Shown here one piece after another: positions 8,278 to 19,865 of a DNA stretch of 64,000 nt (within the stretch, counting starts at the first letter, position 1; every line of letters begins with the position of its first letter). The stretch lies in contig NZ_CP108067.1 in NCBI RefSeq assembly GCF_036178145.1, positions 6,895,501 through 6,959,500 of the forward strand, read 5' to 3'. A program made the position numbers and the translations under genes. The DNA comes from Streptomyces sp. NBC_00273. Lineage in GTDB: Bacteria; Actinomycetota; Actinomycetes; Streptomycetales; Streptomycetaceae. The notes under the pieces are model-generated. The model did no database searches and was not told the DNA's origin. It saw only the letters and a program-made list of their open reading frames with translations.

Positions 8278-8598
8278 GTGGACATACCTGACTGGATCCG
8301 CTGGACCTCCTTCGTCTTCGCCGCCGTACAACTGCTGTTCGTCTACCGCGCCGCGCACCTGGCGCGCCGGGCCGAGCCCGGTCGGCGGACCGGTCCGTGG
8401 CTGGAGGTCGCCGACCACGCCGTGGGCGTGGTGCTGTCCGTCGGACTGGCGCTCGGCGCGCTCCCCGTCCTGGTGGTCGGGGCCCCGGTGCTGCTGGTGG
8501 TCCTGTCCTGGCAGGGGATCCGGTCCGTCCTGGCCCGCCGGACGGCGGCGACGACCCCCGCGCCCGGCACGGGAGCCGCCACGGGCGGGGGAGCCTAG
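8278..8598 (+). CDS. small membrane protein, function unknown
   Basis: An unrecognised 106-residue protein with an N-terminal amphipathic or membrane segment (WTSFVFAAVQLLFVY), two close hydrophobic stretches in the middle (HAVGVVLSVGLALGAL and VLVVGAPVLLVVL) and a Thr/Ala/Gly-rich tail. Start GTG at 8278 is chosen for its position 6 nt after a -10 box. The stop TAG shares the palindrome CTAG (8595-8598) with the stop of the convergent anthranilate synthase gene, so the two reading frames overlap tail to tail. It matches a conserved hypothetical gene in the same place in S. coelicolor, from memory. Confidence 0.7.
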   Translation: MDIPDWIRWTSFVFAAVQLLFVYRAAHLARRAEPGRRTGPWLEVADHAVGVVLSVGLALGALPVLVVGAPVLLVVLSWQGIRSVLARRTAATTPAPGTGAATGGGA

Positions 8599-10493
8599 GC
8601 CGCCACCCCGGCCGTGATCCCCGTGAGGAGCTCGCGCAGCAGGTCCGCGCCGCGCAGGGTGAGGACCGACTCCGGGTGGAACTGCACCCCCGCGAAGCCC
8701 CCGGCCGGGGACCGCAGGGCGTGCACCTCGCCCGTCCCGGCGTCGCGGGCGACCTCGACCCCCTCGGCGGCCAGCCGGCCGGCCAGGACGTCGTCGCAGC
8801 GCGCGGTGTACGTGTTGTAGAAGCCGACCACCTCCTCGGCCCCGAACAGATCGATCCGGGTCTGCGCCCCCTGTGCCGGCTCCGTCTTGCGGACCAGCGG
8901 CAGGCCCAGCTCGGCCGCCAGCAGCTCGTGGCCCAGGCAGACCCCGACCAGGCCGTGGCGGTGCCCGGCCAGCAGGTCGGCCGTCAGCGCGCGCAGCATC
9001 CGCATCTTGGGGTCAGCGGCGTCGGCCGGATCGCCCGGGCCGGGGCCCAGGACGATCGGGCCCGCCCAGGCCAGGGCCGCCGCCCGCAGCCCCGGATCGT
9101 CGTAGCGGCGTACGGTCACCTCCAGCCCGGCCACCCGCAAGACGTGCGCCAGCATCGCCGTGAAGGTGTCCTCGCCGTCCACCACCAGCGCATGGCCCGC
9201 CGGGGCGGCCGGCCGCTCCTGCATCCGGAGCCAGAACGGTGCCAGGTCCTCGCGGCGCGCCGCGAGGGCCGCCCGCACCCGCGGGTCGTCGGCCAGCCGG
9301 GCCCCTTCGAAGGCCCGGCGCGGTGCGGCCGGCCGCACCCCGAGCGCCGCCAGCACCCCCGCCGCCTTCGCATGGGTCTCCGCCACCTCGCCCGCCGGAT
9401 CCGAGTGCCGGACCAGCGTGGCGCCCACCGGCACCCGCAGCGTGCCGTCCGCCGCGATGTCGGCGGTGCGGATCAGGATGGGGGAGTCGAGGGTCTGCGC
9501 CCCCGCGGGGTCCCGGCCCAGCAGGGCCAGCGCGCCCGCGTAGTAGCCGCGCCCGCCCGCTTCGTACCGCTCGATGACGCGGCAGGCGTTCTGCACGGGG
9601 GATCCGGTGACCGTCGCCGCGAACATGGTTTCGCGCAGTACCTCCCGCACGTCCAGCGAGGACCGGCCGCGCAGCTCGTACTCGGTGTGCGCGAGGTGGG
9701 ACATCTCCTTCAGCCGCGGTCCGACGACGACCCCGCCCATGTCGCCGACCGTGCACATCATCTTCAGTTCCTCGTCGACCACCATCGACAGTTCCTCGGT
9801 CTCCTTGCGGTCGCCGAGGAAGGCGAGGAGGGAGTCGGCCGTCGGCCCCCCGGCCGGATAGCGGTAGGTGCCGCTGATCGGGTTCATCACGACCGTCCTG
9901 CCGGACATCCGCACGTGCACCTCGGGGCTGGCCCCGACGAGGGTCCGCTCCCCGGTGTGGACGACGTACGTCCAGTACGCGCCCCGCTCGCCCTCCAGCA
10001 GCCGCCGGAACAGCGCGAGCGCGTCGGCGCGGTCGAAGCCGTCGATGCGGCCCTCGTAGGTGCGCCGGATCACGAAGTTCGCGCCCTCGCCGCGGCCGAT
10101 CTCGTCCTCGATGACCCGCCGGACGGTGGCCGCGTACTCCTCGTCGGGGACGTCGAAGCCGCCGTCGTCGACCCGCACCGGGTGGCTCGGCAGCGCGGCC
10201 AGCGCCTCGGCGAGCGGGATCTCGTACGCCTCCTCGGCGACCAGCACGCTCAGCGGAGTGCCGTCGTCGCGCACGTCGAAGCCGCGCTCCCGGATCTGCC
10301 GGAAGGGGACGAGGGCGAGGGCGGGCAGCTCGCCGACGGGCAGGTCGGCGAGGCGTTCGACCTCGCCCACCTGCCCGATCAGCACCTCGACGGTGTCGTG
10401 GTCGCGGCCGGGGGTCCGGCGGCGCAGCAGGGCGAACGGCGGGCAGGCGGGGTCGAGCAGTCGGCTCAGTCGGTCGGGTCGGCTGGGATTCAT
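8595..10493 (-). CDS. trpEG: anthranilate synthase, fused TrpE-TrpG
   Basis: A 632-residue fusion that makes anthranilate from chorismate and glutamine, the first step of tryptophan synthesis. The N-terminal two thirds is the TrpE chorismate-binding domain, with the sequence NPISGTYRYPAGGP and later FAATVTGSPVQNACR. The C-terminal third is a class I glutamine amidotransferase with the oxyanion segment GPGPGDP, Cys nucleophile in GVCLGHE and the His-Glu pair in FHPESVLT. Start ATG at 10493. A Trp-rich leader peptide and an attenuator hairpin lie upstream (10560-10668), so expression is controlled by tryptophan. Fused genes of this kind in Streptomyces can also feed secondary metabolism, but no such cluster is here. 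Confidence 0.94.
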   Translation of the reverse strand: MNPSRPDRLSRLLDPACPPFALLRRRTPGRDHDTVEVLIGQVGEVERLADLPVGELPALALVPFRQIRERGFDVRDDGTPLSVLVAEEAYEIPLAEALAALPSHPVRVDDGGFDVPDEEYAATVRRVIEDEIGRGEGANFVIRRTYEGRIDGFDRADALALFRRLLEGERGAYWTYVVHTGERTLVGASPEVHVRMSGRTVVMNPISGTYRYPAGGPTADSLLAFLGDRKETEELSMVVDEELKMMCTVGDMGGVVVGPRLKEMSHLAHTEYELRGRSSLDVREVLRETMFAATVTGSPVQNACRVIERYEAGGRGYYAGALALLGRDPAGAQTLDSPILIRTADIAADGTLRVPVGATLVRHSDPAGEVAETHAKAAGVLAALGVRPAAPRRAFEGARLADDPRVRAALAARREDLAPFWLRMQERPAAPAGHALVVDGEDTFTAMLAHVLRVAGLEVTVRRYDDPGLRAAALAWAGPIVLGPGPGDPADAADPKMRMLRALTADLLAGHRHGLVGVCLGHELLAAELGLPLVRKTEPAQGAQTRIDLFGAEEVVGFYNTYTARCDDVLAGRLAAEGVEVARDAGTGEVHALRSPAGGFAGVQFHPESVLTLRGADLLRELLTGITAGVAA

Positions 10494-10559
10494 GGGGCGG
10501 AGCGTCCTTCCGGTGGGAGGAGCGGCTCCTGGGATCCGACGACGTGGTCGAAAACGCGG

Positions 10560-10583
10560 AAGGCCGCCCCTCGGGGCGGCCTT
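10560..10583 (-). terminator. trp attenuator hairpin
   Basis: On the minus strand AAGGCCGCCCC and GGGGCGGCCTT form a perfect 11-bp stem with a 2-nt loop (10560-10583), followed by a short T-containing stretch, CCGCGTTTT. It lies between the leader peptide stop and the trpEG start, as expected for a transcription attenuator. Confidence 0.85.
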
Positions 10584-10599
10584 CGCGTCGTGCGTGTCT

Positions 10600-10668
10600 T
10601 CAGGTACGCGCGAGAAGTGGGCCGCCGGGAGCGGTCCACCACCAGTTCTGGTTCGAGTGCGCGTACAT
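10600..10668 (-). CDS. trpL: trp leader peptide
   Basis: A 22-residue open frame starting MYAHSNQNWWW with three consecutive TGG codons (10636-10644), ending in TGA 16 bases before the attenuator stem. Ribosome stalling at the Trp codons when charged tRNA-Trp is scarce would prevent the terminator from forming. It has no ribosome binding site; a -10 box ends 7 nt before the ATG, so the leader mRNA is probably leaderless, as has been described for trpE(G) of S. venezuelae. Confidence 0.88.
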   Translation of the reverse strand: MYAHSNQNWWWTAPGGPLLART

Positions 10669-10675
10669 GGTGGGC

Positions 10676-10681
10676 ACCTTA
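10676..10681 (-). promoter_or_regulatory. -10 box of trpL-trpEG
   Basis: On the minus strand TAAGGT is followed by 7 nt and then the trpL ATG at 10668. A matching -35 box is not obvious. The region from here to 10833 also holds the divergent promoter for the DAHP synthase gene. Confidence 0.55.
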
Positions 10682-10833
10682 GCCCACACCGCCCCCGCGG
10701 GGCAGGATCTGTCTCACGACGCGAGCTGAACCATGGATTCCGTTCCATCGGGTGCCCGCGACCTTTGAGCTGGTTCGTCTCACGTTGTGGGCGGGGGGCC
10801 GGACGCGGCCTGTGACGCCGTAATGTGTACGAG

Positions 10834-12189
10834 GTGACCGTGAACGCTGAAACCCAAGCCCCCGCCGCCAAGGCGACCTGGCGAGACCTTCCCGCGGCGC
10901 AGCAGCCTTCGTACCCCGATGCCGAGGCTCTGCGCGCTGTCGTCGCGGACCTCGAGTCGTATCCTCCCCTCGTTTTCGCGGGTGAATGCGACCAGCTGCG
11001 TGCCCGTCTGGGAGCCGTCGCCAAGGGCGAGGCGTTCCTGCTCCAGGGCGGCGACTGCGCCGAGGCCTTCGACGGCGTCTCCGCCGACCACATCCGCGCC
11101 AAGCTGAAGACGCTGCTCCAGATGAGCGCCGTCCTGACCTACGCGGCCTCCGTGCCCGTCGTCAAGGTCGGCCGCATCGCGGGCCAGTACTCCAAGCCGC
11201 GCTCCAAGGACACCGAGACCCGCGACGGCGTCACCCTGCCGACCTACCGCGGCGACTCCGTCAACGGCTTCGCCTTCACCGAAGAGGCCCGGATCCCGGA
11301 CCCCGAGCGGCTGAAGCGCATGTACAACGCGTCCGCCTCGACGCTCAACCTGGTGCGCGCCTTCACCACCGGTGGTTACGCCGACCTGCGCCAGGTGCAC
11401 GCCTGGAACCAGGACTTCGTGAAGTCCAGCCCGTCCGGTCAGCGCTACGAGCAGCTCGCGCGGGAGATCGACAACGCGCTGAACTTCATGAAGGCGTGCG
11501 GCACCGACCCGGCCGAGTTCAAGGCCGTCGAGTTCTACGCCTCCCACGAGGCGCTGCTGCTCGACTACGAGGGTGCGCTGACCCGCACCGACTCGCGCAC
11601 CGGCAAGCTGTACGACACCTCCGGCCACATGGTCTGGATCGGTGAGCGCACCCGCCAGCTGGACCACGCGCACATCGAGTTCTGCTCGCAGATCGCCAAC
11701 CCGATCGGCATCAAGCTCGGCCCGACCACCACGGTGGACGAGGCGCTGACGTACATCGACCGCCTGGACCCCGAGCGCGAGCCGGGCCGGCTGACCTTCG
11801 TCGTCCGCATGGGCGCCGACAAGGTCCGCGACAAGCTCCCCGAGCTGGTCGAGAAGGTCACCGCCTCCGGTGCGATCGTCGCCTGGGTCACCGACCCGAT
11901 GCACGGCAACACCTTCGAGGCGGCCTCCGGCCACAAGACGCGCCGTTTCGACGACGTGCTCGACGAGGTCAAGGGCTTCTTCGAGGTCCACAAGGCCCTC
12001 GGCACCCACCCGGGCGGCATCCACGTCGAGCTCACCGGTGACGACGTCACCGAGTGCGTGGGCGGCGGCGACGAGATCTTCGTCGACGACCTGCACCAGC
12101 GCTACGAGACGGCCTGCGACCCGCGGCTCAACCGCAGCCAGTCCCTGGACCTGGCGTTCCTCGTCGCCGAGATGTACCGCGACCAGTAG
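10834..12189 (+). CDS. aroH: class II 3-deoxy-D-arabino-heptulosonate-7-phosphate synthase
   Basis: A 451-residue class II (plant/actinobacterial type) DAHP synthase, the first enzyme of the shikimate pathway, joining phosphoenolpyruvate and erythrose 4-phosphate. Family marks include LPAAQQPSYPD, PPLVFAGECDQLR, LLQGGDCAEAF, KVGRIAGQYSKPR, and the metal-site region TDPMHGNT with GIHVELTGDDVTEC near the end. Start GTG at 10834 gives MTVNAET; GTG at 10825 and 10840 are in frame too. Divergent from trpEG, so chorismate supply and anthranilate synthesis sit together. A 21-bp hairpin follows the stop. Confidence 0.95.
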   Translation: MTVNAETQAPAAKATWRDLPAAQQPSYPDAEALRAVVADLESYPPLVFAGECDQLRARLGAVAKGEAFLLQGGDCAEAFDGVSADHIRAKLKTLLQMSAVLTYAASVPVVKVGRIAGQYSKPRSKDTETRDGVTLPTYRGDSVNGFAFTEEARIPDPERLKRMYNASASTLNLVRAFTTGGYADLRQVHAWNQDFVKSSPSGQRYEQLAREIDNALNFMKACGTDPAEFKAVEFYASHEALLLDYEGALTRTDSRTGKLYDTSGHMVWIGERTRQLDHAHIEFCSQIANPIGIKLGPTTTVDEALTYIDRLDPEREPGRLTFVVRMGADKVRDKLPELVEKVTASGAIVAWVTDPMHGNTFEAASGHKTRRFDDVLDEVKGFFEVHKALGTHPGGIHVELTGDDVTECVGGGDEIFVDDLHQRYETACDPRLNRSQSLDLAFLVAEMYRDQ

Positions 12190-12208
12190 GGATCAGTCAG
12201 TACCTTCG

Positions 12209-12255
12209 TACGACAGTGGGGCGCGGATCGATGTGATCCGCGCCCCACTGTCGTA
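12209..12255 (+). terminator. strong 21-bp hairpin after DAHP synthase gene
   Basis: A perfect 21-bp inverted repeat (12209-12229 and 12235-12255, arms beginning TACGACAGTGGGG) with a 5-nt loop, 19 bases after the aroH stop. It is a terminator-type structure without a T-run. Confidence 0.85.
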
Positions 12256-12291
12256 TCCAGGGCTTTTAGGCGACCCTAACTTTGGGTACGG

Positions 12292-12310
12292 TTAGGTAAG
12301 CCTCACCGAA
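12292..12310 (+). promoter_or_regulatory. iron box (DmdR1/IdeR operator) before bfd
   Basis: TTAGGTAAGCCTCACCGAA matches the IdeR/DmdR1 consensus TTAGGTTAGGCTCACCTAA at 16 of 19 positions by eye. It lies 61 bases before the bfd start, so iron-loaded repressor would shut the gene when iron is plentiful. Confidence 0.8.
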
Positions 12311-12371
12311 ATGGGGATGGCTCGCCGCATCGCTGAACCGTTGAACCATTCCGCCCTGGGAGGTGAACCGC

Positions 12372-12629
12372 GTGTACGTCTGCTCTTGCTTCGGTGTCAC
12401 CGACAAGCAGGTCAAGGAGCACGCGGCTGCCGGGGCCTGCACCCCGCGCCAGATCGCCTCGGTCACCAAGGCCGGCACCGACTGCGGGTCGTGCGTGCGC
12501 ACCATCCAGGGCATCCTCGGCCGTGGAGCCTGCCCCCGCCGGGAGCTGCTGGAGAAGGGCCAGGGTGCGGCCGTGCTCGCCGCGGAGCCGGGTTCGGCCC
12601 GTTCGGCGGAGCTGGCGGAAGCGGCCTAG
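12372..12629 (+). CDS. bfd: bacterioferritin-associated ferredoxin
   Basis: An 85-residue [2Fe-2S] protein that passes electrons to bacterioferritin so that stored ferric iron can be released. The four cluster ligands are Cys4 and Cys6 (VCSC) and Cys38 and Cys41 (DCGSC), the usual CxC-x31-CxxC arrangement. The C-terminus is extended with Ala/Glu-rich sequence. Start GTG at 12372 follows GGGAGGT with a 7-nt gap, better than the in-frame GTG at 12363 that overlaps the ribosome site. An iron box upstream predicts induction by iron starvation. It converges on bfr, its functional partner, with 15 bases between the stops. Confidence 0.92.
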   Translation: MYVCSCFGVTDKQVKEHAAAGACTPRQIASVTKAGTDCGSCVRTIQGILGRGACPRRELLEKGQGAAVLAAEPGSARSAELAEAA

Positions 12630-12644
12630 GGCTCGATCGGCCCG

Positions 12645-13121
12645 TTAGCTCGGCTGCTCGATCAGCTGCGCGATGTAGAGCGGCTCGCCCAAGGACTCGA
12701 TGAGCTCCAGCTGGGTGTCGAGGTAGTCGATGTGGTGCTCCTCGTCCTCCAGGATCTCCTCGAAGAGCCGGGCCGAGGTGATGTCACCCTTGCCGCGCAT
12801 GACCTCGATGCCCCGCTTGAGCCGGTCGATGGCCTCGACCTCGACCTGGCGGTCCGCCTGGAACATCTCCGTGAGCGTCTGCCCGACGCGCACGTGGAAG
12901 AGGCGCTGGTAGTTCGGCAGGCCATCGAGCATCAGGATGCGCTCGGTGATCTTGTCCGCGTGCTTCATCTCGTCGATGGACTCTTCACGCGTGTACTTGG
13001 CGAGCTTCGTCCAGCCCTTGTTGTCCTGGATGCGGTAGTGCAGCCAGTACTGGTTGATGGCCGTCAGCTCGCCGGTCAGCTGCTCGTTCAGAAACTCAAG
13101 GACCTCGGGGTCGCCCTGCAT
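12645..13121 (-). CDS. bfr: bacterioferritin
   Basis: A 158-residue haem-containing ferritin that oxidises and stores iron in a 24-subunit shell. Met52, the haem ligand between subunits, is present, as are ferroxidase ligands Glu18, Glu51, His54 and the later EDEEHH pair. Length equals the family norm. Start ATG at 13121 follows GGAAGGAG. I see no good iron box in its upstream region, unlike bfd, so the two genes may respond differently to iron. Confidence 0.96.
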   Translation of the reverse strand: MQGDPEVLEFLNEQLTGELTAINQYWLHYRIQDNKGWTKLAKYTREESIDEMKHADKITERILMLDGLPNYQRLFHVRVGQTLTEMFQADRQVEVEAIDRLKRGIEVMRGKGDITSARLFEEILEDEEHHIDYLDTQLELIESLGEPLYIAQLIEQPS

Positions 13122-13294
13122 CGCAGAGGCTCCTTCCAGGCAATGTCAGCTATGTGACGGGGCAGTTGCGCGCATCCTTGCACCGCCGCAGGGGACCGTC
13201 CAGTAAGTGCCTCCTTAGTGGGAGTTACCGTGACTTGCCCGAATCGGCCAAGACCTGGTCATGACCACCCTGCCCAGTCTGTCACCATGGAGTC

Positions 13295-13927
13295 ATGGGT
13301 CAGCCGGAAAGCCGGGAATCTCCGGGAGCAGAGCAGTTGGAGCTTCCACCGGGGCAGCGGCTGCAGAGGGGCTGGCCGGTCACCCACTACGGGCCCGTAC
13401 CCAAGTTCAAGCCGGACCGCTGGGAGTTCCGCGTCTTCGGCGCGACGGCCGACGGGGACAAGCACTGCTGGAACCACGAGGAGTTCACGGCCCTGCCGTT
13501 CGACTCCGTCGTGGCCGATCTGCACTGCGTCACGAAGTTCAGCATGCAGGGCGCCGAATGGGGCGGTGTGCTCGCCCGTGAGGTCCTCGCCCTGGCTCCC
13601 CCCGCCCCCCAGGTCACGCATGTGATGGTGTGGGCCGAGTACGGCTTCAGTTCCAACCTGCGACTGGCCGACTTCGCCTCCGACCGGACCGTCTTCGCCA
13701 CCCACGAGGGCGGTGAACTGCTCACCGCCGAGCACGGTTTCCCGGTACGGCTGGTGGTCCCGCACCTGTACGCCTGGAAGGGCCCCAAGTGGGTCCGCGG
13801 CATCGAGTACATGACCGCCGACCGCCGCGGCTTCTGGGAGGAGCGCGGCTACCACAACATCGGCGACCCGTGGCGCGAGCAGCGCTACTCGTACCAGGAG
13901 GAGCCCGGGGAGGGCCCCGAACTGTAG
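13295..13927 (+). CDS. molybdopterin-dependent oxidoreductase, sulfite oxidase fold
   Basis: A 210-residue protein with the sulfite-oxidase-type molybdopterin domain (PF00174). The single conserved Mo-ligand Cys78 lies in DLHCVTKFS; GPVPKFKPDRW and VPHLYAWKGPKWVRGIEYM are typical of the short YuiH-like group. No Tat signal or membrane segment is seen, so it is probably cytoplasmic. No haem or partner subunit is encoded nearby, and the substrate is unknown. Confidence 0.85.
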   Translation: MGQPESRESPGAEQLELPPGQRLQRGWPVTHYGPVPKFKPDRWEFRVFGATADGDKHCWNHEEFTALPFDSVVADLHCVTKFSMQGAEWGGVLAREVLALAPPAPQVTHVMVWAEYGFSSNLRLADFASDRTVFATHEGGELLTAEHGFPVRLVVPHLYAWKGPKWVRGIEYMTADRRGFWEERGYHNIGDPWREQRYSYQEEPGEGPEL

Positions 13928-13957
13928 GGGCGCCGCCCCGCGCTCGGTGGTGCCCGC

Positions 13958-14506
13958 TCAGTGGTGGTACTGGTGCACGACCGCGTGACCCTTGCCGCGG
14001 CCGATCATCCACTTGTTGACGGGGGTCGTGATCACGAAGGCGGCCGCCAGCGAGATCGCCAGGACGATCCAGAACAGCGGTTCCGACAGGTGCGCGTCCA
14101 TCGCGCCCGGCCACAGCGCGATCACTCCGTTGTCGATCAGCTCCATGACGGCGATCGAAAGGGTGTCCGCGGCCAGCGCCACCCGGACGGCCGTACGGAG
14201 GTCGACGCCGGCGGCGAGGACCCCGCGCAGGGTGAGGGCGTAGCCGAAGAAGAACGCGAGGGCGATCGCCAGGATCATCGTCGGGACGTTCCCCCAGCCC
14301 AGCGCGGTACCGATGACCATGCCGAGCACCTCGCCGATGGCGCACCCGGTGAGGCAGTGCAGGGTGGCCCGGGCTGCCGTGCCCCAGGTGACCGGGCCGC
14401 CGGCGCCGTGCGCGGGTGCGTGGTGCTCGTGCGACTGCGCGGTCCCGTCGTCGTGGTGCCCCTCGTGGCCCGTGTGCGCCTCGTGCCCTTCGTGCATGTG
14501 CTCCAT
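13958..14506 (-). CDS. DUF4396 membrane protein with His-rich N-terminus
   Basis: A 182-residue membrane protein. The first 33 residues contain 11 His with Glu and Asp, a likely metal-binding tail; Cys51 and Cys55 lie in LHCLTGC at the start of the first helix. Four hydrophobic helices follow, ending with NKWMIGRGKGH and a His-rich C-terminus. The domain matches DUF4396 by its layout. A CsoR-type palindrome is 56 bases upstream, so copper or a similar metal probably induces it. Start ATG at 14506 follows GAGGGG; an upstream GTG or ATG frame extends to 14572 but would run through the operator. Role in metal export, sensing or binding is inferred only. Confidence 0.78.
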   Translation of the reverse strand: MEHMHEGHEAHTGHEGHHDDGTAQSHEHHAPAHGAGGPVTWGTAARATLHCLTGCAIGEVLGMVIGTALGWGNVPTMILAIALAFFFGYALTLRGVLAAGVDLRTAVRVALAADTLSIAVMELIDNGVIALWPGAMDAHLSEPLFWIVLAISLAAAFVITTPVNKWMIGRGKGHAVVHQYHH

Positions 14507-14561
14507 GACAATCCCCTCGTGGGAAGGCCGGGTAGCGGTCCCGTCGACATGGCGGAACCGT

Positions 14562-14578
14562 ATACCCCCCAAGGGTAT
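14562..14578 (-). promoter_or_regulatory. CsoR-like copper operator
   Basis: ATACCC-CCCAA-GGGTAT, an imperfect G/C-tract palindrome flanked by AT, of the kind bound by copper-sensing CsoR repressors. It lies just upstream of the His-rich DUF4396 gene. Identification is by motif only. Confidence 0.6.
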
Positions 14579-14597
14579 TCCTCAAGGAATCGGCGGA

Positions 14598-15461
14598 TCA
14601 CTGCGGGCCGCGCAGCTCCTTCAGCAGCGCGACGTCCGCCGCGTGCCCTTCCTTGCCCCCGGGCGTCTCGATGATCAGCGGCACGCCGTCCATCGCGGGG
14701 TGCGTGATCAGCTCGGCGAAGGCGTCCCGGCCGATGTGCCCCTGGCCGATGTTCGCGTGCCGGTCCTTGTGGGCGCCGACGCCCTCCTTGGAGTCGTTCG
14801 CGTGGACCAGCTTCAGCCGGCCCTCGCCCACGGTGTCGACCAGCAGGTCCAGCATCACCTTCGTCCCGCCCGGTTCCGCCAGGTCGTGACCCGCCGCGAA
14901 GACGTGGCAGGTGTCCAGGCAGATCCCCAGCTTCGGATGGTGGTCCAGCGCGTCGAAGTACGGCCCGAAGTCCTCGGCGAGCGAGCACAGCGAGGAGCCC
15001 TGCCCGGCCGTGGACTCCAACAGCAAGAACGGGTCGTCGTCCTGCGTCAGCTCGTCCAGCAGCGGCAGCATGTGCTCCCTGACCTGCGCGTACGCCGCCT
15101 CCCGCGGGCGCCCTCCGGTCGCCGATCCGGTGTGCACGACCACCCCGAGCGCACCGATCTCCCGGCCGCGGCGCAGTGAATGGCGCAGCGACTCCACCGA
15201 CCTCTCCACGGTCGCCGCGGTGTGCGAGCCGAAGTTGATCAGGTACGGGGCGTGCACGTACGCCGGGATGGACCCGGCCTCGCGCTCCGCCCGGAACCGT
15301 TCGTCCTGGGCCGGATTGCCGACCGGGGTGGCCCAGCCGCGCGGATTGGCGACGAAGACCTGGACGGCCTCCGCCCCCATCTCCCGGGCGTAGGTCAGGC
15401 CGACCGAGGCGAGCCCCCCGGCCACGGGGACGTGCCCGCCCACTGGATTGCGCATCACCAC
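14598..15461 (-). CDS. nfo: endonuclease IV (AP endonuclease)
   Basis: A 287-residue zinc-dependent apurinic/apyrimidinic endonuclease of base excision repair, TIM-barrel family. Metal-binding segments visible are VHAPYLIN (His), VVHTGS (His), LLLESTAGQG (Glu), GICLDTCHVFAAG (Asp, His), LVHANDS, DRHANIGQGHIG (Asp, His) and LIIETPG (Glu). The start is GTG at 15461, 3 bases after the kinase stop, with AAGGGG upstream; ATG at 15455 is an alternative. It is in one unit with the kinase gene, although no functional link is known. Confidence 0.93.
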   Translation of the reverse strand: MVMRNPVGGHVPVAGGLASVGLTYAREMGAEAVQVFVANPRGWATPVGNPAQDERFRAEREAGSIPAYVHAPYLINFGSHTAATVERSVESLRHSLRRGREIGALGVVVHTGSATGGRPREAAYAQVREHMLPLLDELTQDDDPFLLLESTAGQGSSLCSLAEDFGPYFDALDHHPKLGICLDTCHVFAAGHDLAEPGGTKVMLDLLVDTVGEGRLKLVHANDSKEGVGAHKDRHANIGQGHIGRDAFAELITHPAMDGVPLIIETPGGKEGHAADVALLKELRGPQ

Positions 15462-15464
15462 GGC

Positions 15465-17381
<1,917 letters not shown>

Positions 17382-17499
17382 CCGCCGATTCTACGAGCCG
17401 CCGCGCGTCGACCGTCCTGGGTGGGTCGCCTTGCAGCCCAGCTGTGACGCTGGGCGGGGGCGGGACCGCCCCCGCACGCGCGTGAACCCGTACGCGCCC

Positions 17500-19675
<2,176 letters not shown>

Positions 19676-19688
19676 GGGCGTCCAGCCC

Positions 19689-19774
19689 CTCCCTTCGCCG
19701 GCATGACCCGGATCAGGTTCGTACGGTCGGAGGCCGGCCAGCCTCCCTCTCAGCCCGGTGCGCCGGACTCCCGC
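19689..19774 (-). promoter_or_regulatory. TPP riboswitch (thi box)
   Basis: On the minus strand it reads GGGAGTCCGG, then CGGGCTGAGAGGGAGG, then ACCTGATCCGGGTCATGCCG followed by GCGAAGGGAGG, which are the conserved parts of the thi box. It lies 14 nt before thiO. The distance, and the AGGGAGGGG at its 3' end, suggest control of translation initiation when thiamine pyrophosphate binds. Confidence 0.95.
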
Positions 19775-19830
19775 GATAGGTACGGTGGCCAGACTAACCC
19801 GGCGGTGGATGGCGGGTAAGGCTGCACCTA

Positions 19831-19859
19831 TTCCTGACGGAGCGTCAGGTGATTAGGGT
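19831..19859 (+). promoter_or_regulatory. promoter with internal palindromic operator
   Basis: TTCCTG (19831-19836) and TAGGGT (19854-19859) are 17 nt apart, and the -10 box ends 6 nt before the GTG at 19866. The perfect palindrome CCTGACG-GAG-CGTCAGG (19833-19849) overlaps the -35 box and fills most of the spacer, a classic repressor position. The half-site CTGACG is common for TetR-family repressors, an inference. Confidence 0.6.
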
Positions 19860-19865
19860 GGCGAC

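Noticed and set aside
13142..13260. Iron box upstream of bfr
   Set aside because: CCTTAGTGGGAGTTACC resembles part of the consensus but has too many mismatches and no symmetry.
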